In this document: positions 11,963 through 21,909 of the stretch, one piece after another
Layout: each line of letters begins with the position of its first letter
How positions within the stretch are numbered: the first letter of the stretch is position 1
DNA from: Valencia hispanica
Taxonomy: Eukaryota > Chordata > Actinopteri > Cyprinodontiformes > Valenciidae
Direction: 5' to 3'
NCBI GenBank assembly: GCA_963556495.2
Contig: OY747704.1
Span: forward strand, 37,426,001 to 37,490,000
Length of the DNA stretch: 64,000 nucleotides
The notes under the pieces: model-generated
Seen by the model: only the letters and a program-made list of their open reading frames with translations
Told to the model about the DNA's origin: nothing
Database searches by the model: none
Position numbers and translations under genes: made by a program

Positions 11963-12432
11963 CAGGGCCGGCCCAAGGTCATACAGGGCCTAAGCAGAAC
12001 TCGATTTGGGGCCTGTCCTGTTGATAACATTTGCACCTCTAATAGTGTTTAAATCCAGATGTGGTGGAATCTGGGAGAGGAAGCGGAGCTTAAAGCAGTA
12101 AGGGATAATTGGTTATTTGCTGAGATGTGTTTATTTTAACTGATGTTCAAACACAGAGAGATTAAACCCATAGCATCAGATTGTAACCATGGTAACAACA
12201 ACGACACTACAAATATATATATATATATATATATATACACTTTTACAAAGTTAACTTTAAAATTATTTTACATGTTAAAAACTTTAAATTTATCACTGCT
12301 GAAACAGTTAAATCATCTTCATAAACAAACATTTAGATCTGTGGTCTGTGTTTAAATTCAACCATGTATGGGAGGCCCCTCATGGTCTGGGGGCCATAAG
12401 CAGTGGCTTTATACGCTTGTGCCTTGGCTCTG
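11963..12432. mobile_element. hAT-type MITE with perfect 8-bp target duplication
   Basis: The left end CAGGGCCGGCCCAAGG and the right end (GGCTCTG, reverse complement CAGAGCC) are inverted versions of each other. GTGATACA occurs immediately outside both ends (11955-11962 and 12433-12440), which is the 8-bp duplication expected of hAT insertion. Subterminal 'catacagggcctaagcagaa' and 'gtctgggggccataagcagt' are also inverted-complementary in theme. The 470-bp element carries no transposase and holds a (TA)n tract at 12213-12236. The small frame at 12143-12355 is not a gene. Confidence 0.88.
12213..12236. repeat. (AT)n microsatellite inside the hAT MITE
   Basis: Uninterrupted AT dinucleotides, directly visible. 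Confidence 0.95.
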
Positions 12433-12440
12433 GTGATACA

Positions 12441-14405
12441 GATACACAGTATATAAAAACACAATCCAAAATAATTATTTGGCCTTTATTATGTCTTATT
12501 TTCTGCTATCAGATTTGATAGAATTCGATAGACTGAATATATTATTTATAATATAAATGTGTCACCTAAAGCCAAATCCAGCCAGAAATACCTTTGTTTG
12601 GAAAGATACAAGGAAAAGACATAATACCATAGACTTTGCACTACTTTACAAACTTCTGATGAGCTGAATACCTACATTTTTATTTGTAAAGCAATTTAAA
12701 ACCATATATCATTTTCCTTTAGCTCCAAAATTATGTTTGACTTTTTCTTCGTCCATAACAAAAAATGCATAAAAAACACAAGCTTTGGGGTCATAATGTG
12801 AAAACTTAAACATCAAAATATGTAGCTAAGCTTCTTCCTGTTCCTATTACTTCACATAATCACTTTTAAATAGCATATTTCAATACACAACAAATATGTG
12901 TTGCATCAGTGCTAACAGTTACATGCAATTAATTTATTTAGGGGCAAAGTAGCCAATTAGCTCTAGAGATGCTTTCTCCAAAGCATTCTCAAAGGAGCTG
13001 TAAAACAATTTGTGAAGGGTGTTCAGAGTGGTGAGCCCATAAAGCTGTACATCAGGCCAATCGGCCCATGGAGAAGGATTTTCTTGTTAATGAAGTGTGG
13101 AGTGGAGCCACTGAGGACAGTGTATGCCACCAGATTTACACCACAGTAGTCCTGTGATTCCCTGCAGCTGTAAAACAATGAGGATGCGATTGGAGTAAAT
13201 TACACTGGAGTTGTCAACATCCACACCACTCACTGGTGTCTCATGGTGGATTTTTCTTTATTTTCCTCTGACAAATTGCTTCTGCCTTCTACGCCTGACT
13301 TACACATGTACAGGCTAGTTTTCTCCTAACCTACACTTACTTTATCTCTCGGTGAAATTCACTCAGTCACTTTTTTCAAATGTCAAGAGGCAACACAAGG
13401 GCATGACAACGTCACACTCTGATTAAGTGCTCTTTCTACTTTCTTATTACTCACTTCCTACTGTGCCCTCTCTCACATATTGTCCTTTTTGCAACAACCT
13501 TTAGACAAGTATCATCTAAAGATTTATCTGTATCTGATTACAGAAACGTGTAGCACATACGTGGGAATAGTCCCTGCTGTCTCAAGTACAAAGGTCAATT
13601 CATTAGGAAGATCGAGGGAAGGCTAAAGTAAACACAGATTTTTTTCAAAGCTCCAACTTACATTACATCCATTACATTAATACATCCAGTCACACGAAAA
13701 ATATTAGATAAAATTAAAGCATTTCTTTAAACCTAAATCTACAGTTATTTAAATGGGACAACTTTAAAAACATTGGTCTTCAAAGAAACCAATACTAGAT
13801 CATTTTCCTCTGTAATTTCAAATAGTTGGAAAAAGTTTTATGCTTGAATCCCAAATGAAGTTTCTGTTTCTGAGCTCTTTCACAATTGTTAGCATATTCC
13901 TAAACCAAACCTGCTAGTAAGAATAAAATTACATTTTAATGATCTTGTTGCGTTCTGACATTTCCCCAAAATTTTAAGAAAGATGGAAGTAAAAAATGTG
14001 AAGAAAACAATGATTATATAAAAAATAAGGACAAACCTGTGTATGACTGAGACTGAAATATGACACTATCAGACGGAAGGCGTACTGGGATAAAAATGGC
14101 CGATAAAACTGGAAAATGACTCTCGTGACAAATTTTTCACAGCTATATTGGTGCACTGTGTAAGATGTCACAGATACAGTGGAAGGTGTAGCTAATGTTA
14201 TTTTCTATTGAATACTATATATATCATATGACTGTTATGTGCTTTTTTTTTTCCTTGACAAAAAAAAACAACATCAAGATGTTCATGGTTGGTGAAAAAT
14301 CCCAGGATTCTCAATCGCAACATAAATAATTTTATTTTCCTCTTTTAGGCTGTCACTTTTAGTCATTGTTGAAGAATTAAATGATTTACAGTGAAGATTT
14401 GCATA
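12441..14405. other. Intron-like DNA, nothing recognised
   Basis: AT-rich and unique-looking. Only short, unsupported frames (for example 13974-14171 minus). Confidence 0.45.
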
Positions 14406-15521
14406 CAATGCCCTGTAAAATAGATATATGTCAAACTTTTAACATATGTTATATGCAGAAACTTCTGTTTAGGTTATTGGGGTTTTATGGGACAGGACAA
14501 CACAAAGTAATGCATATTGCAAAAATGCTGGCATAAAAACAATTGCCTTTACCTAAATTTTAACAAAGACTCCGCTTGTGTAGTTTATCTCAGTATACAC
14601 AGCCATCCTATGAAGTATCCAAGCTTTGTTAGAGAACAAAATTAAACAAAGCGTAGCTAGAAAACAGCCATTGTTGAGCAAGAACTAACAGAAGAACTGC
14701 TTTAAGTTTTCCACAAGCCATGTAGCGGATAGAAAAAAAACATGTGAAAGGTATTCAGATCAGATAAAACCAGAATTTAGCTTCTTTGCCTACATGCAAA
14801 CCTCTGTGGTAGAAAAACGAATATTGTACATCACCCTAAACATACCATCCTCACTGCGAACAATGGAAATAGCAGCATCATGCTGTGGGGATGTACTCTT
14901 TCAGCTGCCAGGTCTTGGAGTTCAGACCAATAAAAAAACAGCAGCAAAACATAGAAAATTACTAAATGATGGAGTAACGGTGATGGTGGTATCATGCTTT
15001 GGGATGCTTTGCTTCAGCGTGGAGAGAAAACCTGAGTTGATGGGATGATGGATGAAGCTAAACAGAGTAATACAAGAAGAAAAGCTGTTAGAGGCTGCAA
15101 AAGACAAAGGGCAGGTTCACCTTCCACGAGTCTGGACCTAAATCCTATTAAGAATCTGTGGCAAGACTTAAAATTGCTGTTCGAAGACACTCTTCATCAA
15201 ATCAGAAGGAGACAGGAGATAAAATGTTTGCAAAGAATGGGCAAAAACATCAATCTCTCAGTTTGGAAAAACCCTAAATGACCAGCAGCTGTAATTACAC
15301 AAAAAGGTGCTTCTATAAATTCTCTCAAGGAATCTGACTAAAAATGCCAGCTAATCTTTTCAAAATTTTATTTGTGGAAACAGCATTTTTTTCCATTCAC
15401 TCCAGAACATGAAATTGTTGGTCCGTAAGCTAAAATCACAATAAAATGTAATTAGGTTTGTGGTTATACAATGACATAAGATAAAAGTTATAGGAGTATG
15501 AATAGTTTTCGATGCACTTTA
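14406..15521 (+). mobile_element. Tc1-like transposon relic, family C, between TA dinucleotides
   Basis: The left end 'caatgccctgtaaaatagat' follows TA (14404-14405). The right end 'gaatagttttcgatgcactt' precedes TA (15522-15523) and is the degenerate inverse of the left, matching the teleost terminus 'cagtgccttgcaaaagtatt'. Inside, the transposase C-terminal half can be read in pieces: 'gcagcatcatgctgtgggga' (14872) and LDLNPIKNLWQDLK (15136-15177), the box holding the third catalytic acidic residue, normally DLNPIENLW. At 14979-15015 the 'catcatgctgtgggg' region recurs as 'tatcatgctttgggatgctt', so part of the gene is present twice. Stops and indels make it inactive, and the N-terminal DNA-binding half is missing. 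Confidence 0.8.
15136..15280 (+). pseudogene. Tc1 transposase C-terminal remnant
   Basis: The frame reads LDLNPIKNLWQDLK followed by LLFEDTLHQIRRRQEIKCLQ, and ends at a stop at 15279-15281. In the family the motif is DLNPIENLW. Here the catalytic Glu is replaced by Lys (DLNPIKNLW), so catalysis would be lost even if the rest were intact. It belongs to the relic at 14406-15521. Confidence 0.75.
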
Positions 15522-15639
15522 TAGATTAATAACAGACGTTGTAAGAATGATGAGCAAACAAAAATAAAACCTAGCCAGCTCATATTTTCACAGCCATTAT
15601 TATTAAACTACCCCATTTGTGCTGTGGACCTAACTACCA

Positions 15640-16080
15640 ATTATACATTTTGATTCGACCACTGGACTGAAATTACTGAGTTGCTGATGTATTTGCAAAG
15701 ACAGGAATATTTGAATTGCATTATGCCTGATCCGGATGCCAGAAGAAAGCCATCTTCTTCTGGGAGAGGAAGAAGTGGGACACAAGATGTACAGTAAATG
15801 AGAGTGGGGGTAAAACTGGAGGGCAAAGGGAGATAAAAAATGAAGAGGGATAATAAAAATGGAAGGTGTTTCGGAAGAGAAGGAGGAGACATAATTGATT
15901 TGAAGGGGGTGAGAGTTGGGAGGAGGGGAAGGGTGCAGAGATGAACAAATATGAAGAAAAAGGATGACGTGTGGGCGAAGGCAACAGAGGCTGACAGACA
16001 GCCAGGAATAGAAGACTAATAGTCAAAAAATGCAGCCAGGCAGGTGTGGAGAGCAAACCACAGCAAGGGGAAATACATGT
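15640..16080. other. Purine-rich (plus strand) intronic tract
   Basis: The plus strand is strongly A/G-biased at about 15750-15960 ('gggagaggaagaagtggga', 'ggaggaggggaagggtgcag'). This explains the long Leu/Pro/Ser-rich minus-strand frames (15641-15892, 15721-16056), which are composition artefacts rather than genes. Confidence 0.6.
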
Positions 16081-16190
16081 AGTAGGTTTCCATTATTTAC
16101 TATAATTTATTTATTTCTCCTATTTTGACTGATAGAGACCACAACTGCAGAGAAAGTGCAGGAATGGGCAGCAGCTCAGACGAAAACAGT

Positions 16191-16222
16191 CCATTCTTAC
16201 TCGTCTTTACGAGTAAGAATGG
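16191..16222. other. Perfect 13-bp hairpin
   Basis: CCATTCTTACTCG (16191-16203) and CGAGTAAGAATGG (16210-16222) are perfect inverted repeats around the 6-base loop TCTTTA. The hairpin lies in the intron about 370 bases downstream of the pde4d5 splice donor. No tail or terminator-like context. Confidence 0.9.
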
Positions 16223-16586
16223 CTAATAAACACACAGAGGAGAGAGAGGGAGAGACACTGGAATAGAAATGAGGTGAGAAAGGGAAAAGCAGAGCTCATT
16301 ATCTAAAGGTGAGAAGAGGGTTTCCAAGGAGATTTCACCAAAAAGGATTTTAGAAGAGGCATTTGCTAACACACGCTTCTTCCTTTCCTCTAACCGTTCA
16401 AGTTAGACTGCAAACAAAGTTTAATGACTCATAGGGGTCATTGCACTGCAACTTCCCTATCACATAGTATTTAACAAAGTTATAGGCTTGAAAGTTTGCA
16501 GTGGGTGCAGCTAAAACCACACGTCTGGCCAATAAAAAAACAGATTCACAGCATTCTGCATGCAGCCACCATGCTGAACATTCAAC

Positions 16587-16592
16587 CCTCAC
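16587..16592 (-). other. pde4d: Splice donor of the pde4d5 exon
   Basis: Reading the minus strand, ...ACATG is followed by GTGAGG. It splits the Cys codon after TG, the phase needed to join the common pde4d exon. Confidence 0.85.
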
Positions 16593-16855
16593 CATGTATG
16601 TGCAACAGTGAAGCGCCTCTGCTTGTGAATGTTGTTGTTGAGCAACATGCGGCGCAGCAGTCGTGGCGAGTTGCGGGGAGAAAGGCGTGGGGAGATGGAG
16701 GATGGCGACCGCCGGTGTACCCGAGGTCTCTCCGGCTGCAGCAGGTTCTCCCGCAGGATTTTCACCAGGTCTTCATTCAGGCCGGAGTGTTTGGGCATGG
16801 GGGGCACTGCCAGGGTGTCCTGGTGGGCCACCCCTGTGCCTCCCTGCTGCGCCAT
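16593..16855 (-). CDS. pde4d: pde4d: PDE4D5 isoform-specific first coding exon (partial gene)
   Basis: This exon encodes the unique N-terminus of the long cAMP phosphodiesterase isoform PDE4D5. It gives 87 complete codons from MAQQ to RRFTVAHT plus the first two bases (TG) of a Cys codon, then GTGAGG, a good splice donor. In vertebrates the isoform-specific exon joins a common exon starting (C)FDVDNG, so the phase fits, and the known unique region is 88 residues. Shared landmarks are LNEDLVKILRENLL (residues 26-39, the RACK1-binding helix), SPRNSPRLLRRMLL and KQRRFTVAHT. The start codon has G at -3 and +4. The exon is GC-rich in AT-rich surroundings, as expected under selection. UCR1, UCR2 and catalytic exons are outside the window. 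PDE4D5 hydrolyses cAMP and is held by RACK1 and beta-arrestin. The residues before the helix differ from mammals (see findings). The PDE4B3 N-terminus is only partly alike, so pde4d is much the better call. Confidence 0.93.
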
Positions 16856-17860
16856 GCCTACCCCGGCTTCACCACCACGGTCTCCGCCAGCAGCAATGTG
16901 GATAAGATTGAGGACCGTTGAGAAAATGGCACAGATATAGCAATTTATGCACTTGAGGTGTGCATTTTTTAAGAAAAAGTAAGTTTAGAAACTGACAATA
17001 ATGATAAAAAAATAACAATAGTCCAAAGGTCCTTTCTCTGATAAAGTGAAAAAAATCTGCAGGTAATTTCTCAAAGTGGCATCTCCTTTTTTGCAAGAGC
17101 AAATGAATTAGATGAGATGGGGAGTTCCCTTTTCTCCCTTATTCCCCATGAACAAAAAAGAAGCACAGAAGCCAGCTGCCTTTGTCTGCTCAACACTGGA
17201 TGTCTGCGGTGAAAGTGTAAGAGAGAAGATGAAGGCAGGATGAAAAAAAAGGGAGAGGGAGGGTGGGATGCGAAAAAGCAGGGAATTCCATTCCAGCTCT
17301 CTATCCTCCAGAACTGCAGGGGAACTCCTCCCAATCCAGGAACATAAAGCCCACAGGAGTTGAACTTTGCTAATTCAGTCTATTTGAGCCCGGATCTGCC
17401 AGGCAAAATTCATTAGGGACACATGGCTGGCTTAACCAGAAAAGAAAAAAAAAGAAAAAGGAAAAAACACAGCCCAGTATGACCCAGTCCAGTCAGGTCA
17501 GCAGAATTCTGGTCCGTTCAGTCAAAGCAATTTTTTCTTCCCTCCCTACACTGAGAGAATGACTGCTGACTGCAGCCAGTTTATAAGCTACTGCTCCTTT
17601 AGAGCTGAGCAGAGCATGTGTGAGTTTTTCAGAGAGGGCGGTAGTGAGAAAAAGAGAGAGAGCGTCAGAGCGTGTGTGTGTGTGTGTGTGTATGCAGAGA
17701 GGAGGGAAGCTGTGAGGAACATGGAGGGGTGGAGGGAGAGATAGTGGGCATGAGCGACAGTTTGCGAAAATATTGTATACATGTATGTATGAGGTGGATG
17801 CATCTTTAAAAGCATGCTTTCCTCGCTGAGTGCAGTTCCGTGACCCCATATTCAGACTCC
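16856..17860 (-). promoter_or_regulatory. pde4d: Presumed 5' UTR and promoter region of the pde4d5 transcript
   Basis: Because the exon is an alternative first exon, its transcription start should lie a short way upstream, at higher coordinates. The region has a (GT)n tract (17672-17692), purine/pyrimidine-biased stretches and one TGACG half-site on the minus strand (plus 'cgtca' near 17664). I see no convincing TATA box or start signal, so the exact promoter cannot be placed. The PDE4D5 promoter is cAMP-responsive in mammals, but only a half-site is seen here. Confidence 0.35.
17672..17692. repeat. (GT)n microsatellite
   Basis: About 10 GT units, directly visible. Confidence 0.95.
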
Positions 17861-18510
17861 GTTGAAGGAGGGATTCCTGGTGTCAGGAAGTGACTTCCTC
17901 TATGTCCAAAAATTTACATTTCATTTGAATAAAAAATTTGCACACAGTACAGAAAACAAGAACAGATGCAAAAAATCTACAAAAGTCTTCTTCTGCTGCT
18001 CCCTTTTAGTGTACTTTTAGATGCATACGTATCGTCTGACAGTATTTTCCAGCTTCTACCTTGTAAATAAGAACCTATCCTGCCTCAAACTTGTTGTCTT
18101 GGCCATAGGTGGTCTTAACATAGAGGCATAGGTAGGCGGCTGCCTGGGGCCCCCACCATTGGCCTTAGTAGGGCAGGCCCCGACCAACCTAAATATAAAA
18201 AAAGAAAAGAAAACCATCTCACAACAAATGCTTCAAAAGCAATGCCAATTTTATTAATATTCTTAAGAAATACGTTGAAATGTTGAAGTAGTAGTTACAA
18301 AGCCCATTTCATGGTTATCTCTCCCTACACATGCATCCCTCCATTTTCAAAATGAAATCGACTAGTCCTCTAGTTCGTAACAATGTCTGACGAAAAACAT
18401 AAGTGACCTACACCCCAGTCCAGCTGGTGGCAGTAATGCACCGTTAAAGCGAGTTGCCAACTGCCATAACACTAATAGAAGAAGAAAGAAGAAGTGACAG
18501 GAGAGTGATA

Positions 18511-19013
18511 ATGAAACGGACGTACCCAAGCGGATCAAATAAGCGGAAGAAAAGAAAAGATGCTGACAGGAATTTGGCAACACTGCCAAAATTTAAAAAA
18601 AAATTCCACAACTGTTGGGGATGATAATACAGATAGGAACATTGCTGATGTTGAGCATGCAGCTACAGCAGCAGTAGCTAGCTGTGAAAGTGCCGCCAGG
18701 TGAGGAGGACATCAGCCTGTTGCGGCCCGTGATTACCGCCACAGACAGCAGTGTTACCAACCTTGACAATGACGACAATTTGGTGAGTCAACCGCCTAGC
18801 TTTGCCACCAACCAAAACACTGAAGAAGGCTTGCTCACAGATGACCCAGCTCTCTGGCATAAGAAGCTCAAGGCCGAGGAGCGTTATGCAATCGTTCGCA
18901 AAGGTCCCATACAAGTCAGTATAGTATTTACCAAAAATCAAGAGGGGCAGAGATTTGCCAGTAATAACTACTGCATCAAATACAGTCTTAAACCCCTTTC
19001 AAACAGGCCATGA
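18511..19013 (+). pseudogene. hAT transposase N-terminal region, broken
   Basis: The first frame begins MKRTYPSGSNKRKKRKDADR, a form typical of the start of ZMYM-like (TTF-type zinc finger) hAT transposases, and stops near 18620. A second frame (18684-19013) reads LLTDDPALWHKKLKAEERYA and RKGPIQVSIVFTKNQEGQRF, which correspond to the segment just before the TTF zinc finger. A frameshift and stops separate the two, and the sequence ends at the nested element at about 18986. The zinc finger, the DDE domain and the dimerisation region are absent, so the product is dead. The assignment is from family pattern. Confidence 0.7.
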
Positions 19014-19515
19014 AAAACGGTCATTTTCCGGACTTCGTCTGTTTGGCTTTTGTGTCTGAAAGCAATCTTCCAGACTTTGTCCGGATACCCTTTACTGGTA
19101 ATTTTAAGGATGAAGACCTAGTAACAAGAGCGGACTTTTCGCGGTATGGTGTTTGCGTTCAGACTACCAGGTAATGTTCCGGGAAAGCTGGAGGGGTGTG
19201 GGGCGGTGGGGCAAAGGGGAGGGGGGCAGGAAACCATAGACATATATAAAGAATATATATTTTTTATTTTATTTATCTTTATATATGTCTATGCAGGGAA
19301 CGCTGTGAGCGCACACATTTATGACGTATAAATGTCACTATTTTCCTTGCAGCTTCTTCATCGATCTCTCTTAAGCGTTTCCATGTGCACAAAATTGCAC
19401 ACATCACAAAGACGAGCACTGCGAGTAGTTCTTGCTGTGTGAAAGCAGCCCAAAGGCAATGTCCTGGAAAAAAGTAGTGCAAATATTCCAGAACCTCTGT
19501 CTGAAAACGGCTATA
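18986..19515. mobile_element. Candidate MITE nested in the hAT copy
   Basis: The left end 'aaacccctttcaaacagg' and the right end 'ctgtctgaaaacggctata' are roughly inverted to each other, in the style 'cccctttcacacagg / ctgtctgaaaggggt'. The insert splits the transposase frame and has a different, CpG-richer composition ('cggacttcgtctg', 'gggaacgctgtgagcgcac'). No target duplication was established. Edges are approximate. Confidence 0.5.
19235..19293. other. Perfect 17-bp inverted repeat with AT loop
   Basis: CATAGACATATATAAAG (19235-19251) and CTTTATATATGTCTATG (19277-19293) are exact inverted repeats around a 25-base AT-rich loop. It sits inside the candidate MITE, either as its core or as a third-level insertion. 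Confidence 0.9.
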
Positions 19516-19861
19516 GAAAGCAGGAGAAGAACAGAAAATAGGAGAGGAAGATGAAGAAAGAGAGCAAAAGAGTAAACAAGAGGATGAGGAAGAGAGAAAG
19601 GAAGGGACAGAGACATAACAGGAATAGGTTATTCATTTAACAATACAACAAATCACATTATATCATAATCTCAATGATTGACTGCTGTTGTTTTTTGTTA
19701 TCTCCCACTTCATAGTAGAAGAAAGAAGCCAATCACCAACCTCTGGATAGCTAAGGTAATTGACTTAAACCTTTTATTTGACCAAAAATTGGTCCACAGT
19801 CATTGTGTTCATAGACCATATTCTTATTGTGAATGTTTAAAAAAAATATATTATTTTATAG

Positions 19862-20822
19862 GTACAGCTCCTACATCGGCGTTGTCATGTTGGTGTGAAG
19901 GCTGTAAGAAGACGTCAACAAGTAGGACTGATTTGGAGGACAATTTCTGCTGTGAGATGTTACTCCACTCTTCCACCAAGGCACTTCCAAGTTCCTGGAC
20001 ATTTATGGGGGGAATGGCCCTTTCCCTCACCCTGCGATCCAACAGGTCCCAGATGTGCTCAATGGGATTGAGATCCGGGCTCTTCCCTGGCCATGGCAGA
20101 ACACTGACATCGCTGTCATGCAGAAACTCATTGTCCTGCTGGAGGATCATGTCCGGATGAGCATGCAAAAAGGGTACCACATGAGGGAGGAGGATGTCTT
20201 CCCTGTACCGCAAGGCATTGAGATTGCCTGCAATGACAACAAGCTCGGTCCAATGGTGATTCTTATATACCACCCCAGACCATGACGGCCCCCCACCTCC
20301 AAATCGATCTCGCTCCAGGGTACAGGCCTCGGTGTAACGCTCATTCCTTCAACGATAAACACGAATCCGTCCATCACCCCTGGTGAGACAAAACCGTGAC
20401 TCATCAGTTAAGAGCACTTTTTGCCACTCCTGTCTGGTCCAGCGAAGGTGGGTTTGTGCCCATAGGCGGCGTTGTTGCTGGTGATGTCTGGTAAGGACCT
20501 ACCCTACAACAGGCCTACAAGCCCTCAGTCCAGCCTCTCTCAGCCTATTGCGGACAGTCTGAGCACTGATGGAGGGATTGTGTGTTCCTGGTGTGACTCG
20601 GGCAGTTGTTGTGGCCATCCTGTACCTGTCACGCAGGTGTGATATTCAGATGTACCGATCCTGTACAGCTGTAAGCTGTTATGGTCTTAACGACCATTCC
20701 ACAGGTGCATGTTAATTAATTTATTATGGTTAATTGAACATGCATGGAAAACATTGTTTAAACCCTTTACAATGAAGATAGGCAGTCCTGAAAAAGGGAC
20801 GTTTCTTTTTTTGCTGAGTTTA
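19862..20822 (-). mobile_element. Tc1-like transposon copy, family F, nested in the hAT
   Basis: The 5' terminal repeat is at the right: on the minus strand AACTCAGCAAAAAAAGAAAC then GTCCCTTTTTCAGGAC, the well-known teleost Tc1 end, next to TATA. The subterminal 'caatgaagata', 'aacattgtttaaaccctt' and 'cgaccattccacaggtgcat' also match. The transposase start (helix-turn-helix half) is deleted at about 20660-20685. The DDE half remains down to about 19960, and the left terminus is lost near 19862. Confidence 0.88.
19930..20650 (-). pseudogene. Tc1 transposase DDE domain, N-terminally deleted
   Basis: Minus-strand frames retain all three catalytic positions: TDESRF (first Asp, about 20390), LQQDNEFLHD (second Asp, about 20120-20150) and SPDLNPIEHIWDLLDRRVRE (Glu, about 20030-20090). 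The intact frame 19851-20273 (140 codons) includes the last two. The stretch before it is shifted in frame near 20274-20290. The paired DNA-binding domains are missing, so the protein could not act even without the frameshift. Past the ISQQ motif the normal C-terminus gives way to unrelated sequence. It is less decayed than the other Tc1 relics in the window, which suggests a more recent insertion. Confidence 0.88.
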
Positions 20823-21133
20823 TATAGTATGTTTGTAGGATGTTTATAGTTTTGAAACAGTTCAATAAACAGTGCTGGTTTTGGCGAAGACTTGTTATCT
20901 GAAATCTTATTCTCTGATGTTCAACCGTGACTATTACTTTGTGTAGTGCGAACACTTTGTTTTCTATCTTCATTTAGACGTACACAGTGTATGTCATGTT
21001 TAACGGGCAAGGTTTTTTCCCCTCTCCAACCACCTTTACTTTTACTTCCTCATTCGTTTAATTGTATGAGGTGGGGCCCATACATACCTTCGCCTTGGGG
21101 CCCCAATTAGCTAAATCCGCCACTGGTTTTGGC

Positions 21134-21909
21134 ATCCATATAGCATCCATCAAAACATTATTCTCACTTTTTAAAAATATTTTACATCCTAAAAAATTTT
21201 TAAGGAAGGTATACAACTTTACTATAGAACTGATATGCCCAACTTCACTGATGGGGCTTGGATCTTACCAGATTGTTTTGAAGTAAAACTGCAAAAGGGG
21301 TTTTAACTAGAGATGCATAGAGAATTAAACTGGTGTAGACAATTGGTGGATTTCTAGCTTTTTCCGCCCTGACTGGTGATCAGCCAATTGAAACCTCAAA
21401 AGTTCAATCTTTTACTGATTAGACAACACACCAAGCCATACCAACTTGAAGGTAATTTAGGTCTTTCGAGAGGAAGATGTTACAACAGGAAGAAGTTATT
21501 TTCGGTTCCAGGTGTTCAAAATGAGGTCAGATGAATTACAGGGGTGTAGGGGGCTATTTAAAAGGAAACTGCTTTTTCTATGACATGTTAAGACTTTTCT
21601 GCAGTTCATTCAAGTGCCAGACAAGAGACGAGAACAGGACTTTCAGCAGATGACAGGAAGGCTTAATGTATTAAAACTGAGTTCATCTTTTTAATCTTTT
21701 GATGTTTCAAGATTTGTTTGAAAATATTTGCAGCATTTTGAAATGTTTAAGTTAATATAATGATCTAGGAAAACTTGTTTTAGCCATGTTGATTGTGCCA
21801 ACTGCACTAATCACACACAACCTTATAAAGACGCATAAAAATGTAACTGTCTGCAAACAGCAGAATGGCTTGTTGTGATTGCATTTATCATAAGATGAAC
21901 TGAACAGAC
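21134..21909. other. Intron-like DNA, nothing recognised
   Basis: AT-rich and unique-looking, with no supported frame. Confidence 0.4.

Larger units (their letters stand above)
18104..21125 (+). mobile_element. 3-kb hAT transposon copy with nested insertions
   Basis: The left end is CATAGGTGGTCTTAACATA. The right end, read on the minus strand, is CAGTGGCGGATTTAGCTAA, so the first nine bases agree at seven. Outside the ends lie GTCTTGGC (18096-18103) and GTTTTGGC (21126-21133), an 8-bp target duplication with one mismatch, as expected for hAT. The subterminal 'ctgcctggggcccccac' and 'cgccttggggccccaa' are the characteristic GGGGCCCC parts of the ends. The interior holds the start of a plus-strand transposase gene (18511-19013), an inverted-repeat element and a Tc1 copy. 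The remaining transposase body is missing. A possible poly(A) signal, AATAAA, lies at about 20863. Confidence 0.8.

Noticed and set aside
15641..16056. Long Leu/Ser/Pro-rich minus-strand frames as a secreted protein
   Set aside because: They reflect the A/G-rich plus strand. Stops are suppressed by composition, and no motif is present.
1..16592. Other pde4d exons (PDE4D3, D8, D9 first exons or UCR1) downstream of the D5 exon
   Set aside because: I looked for their characteristic short N-termini and the QRRESFLYRSDSDYD region and saw none.
16496..16940. Plus-strand frames of up to 141 codons over the pde4d5 exon
   Set aside because: They are shadows of the GC-rich minus-strand exon, which has clear homology and a splice donor.
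16856..16985. Extension of the pde4d5 reading frame upstream of the Met (open for about 43 codons)
   Set aside because: The known isoform starts MAQQ, the Met has a good context, and the upstream translation shows no recognisable content.
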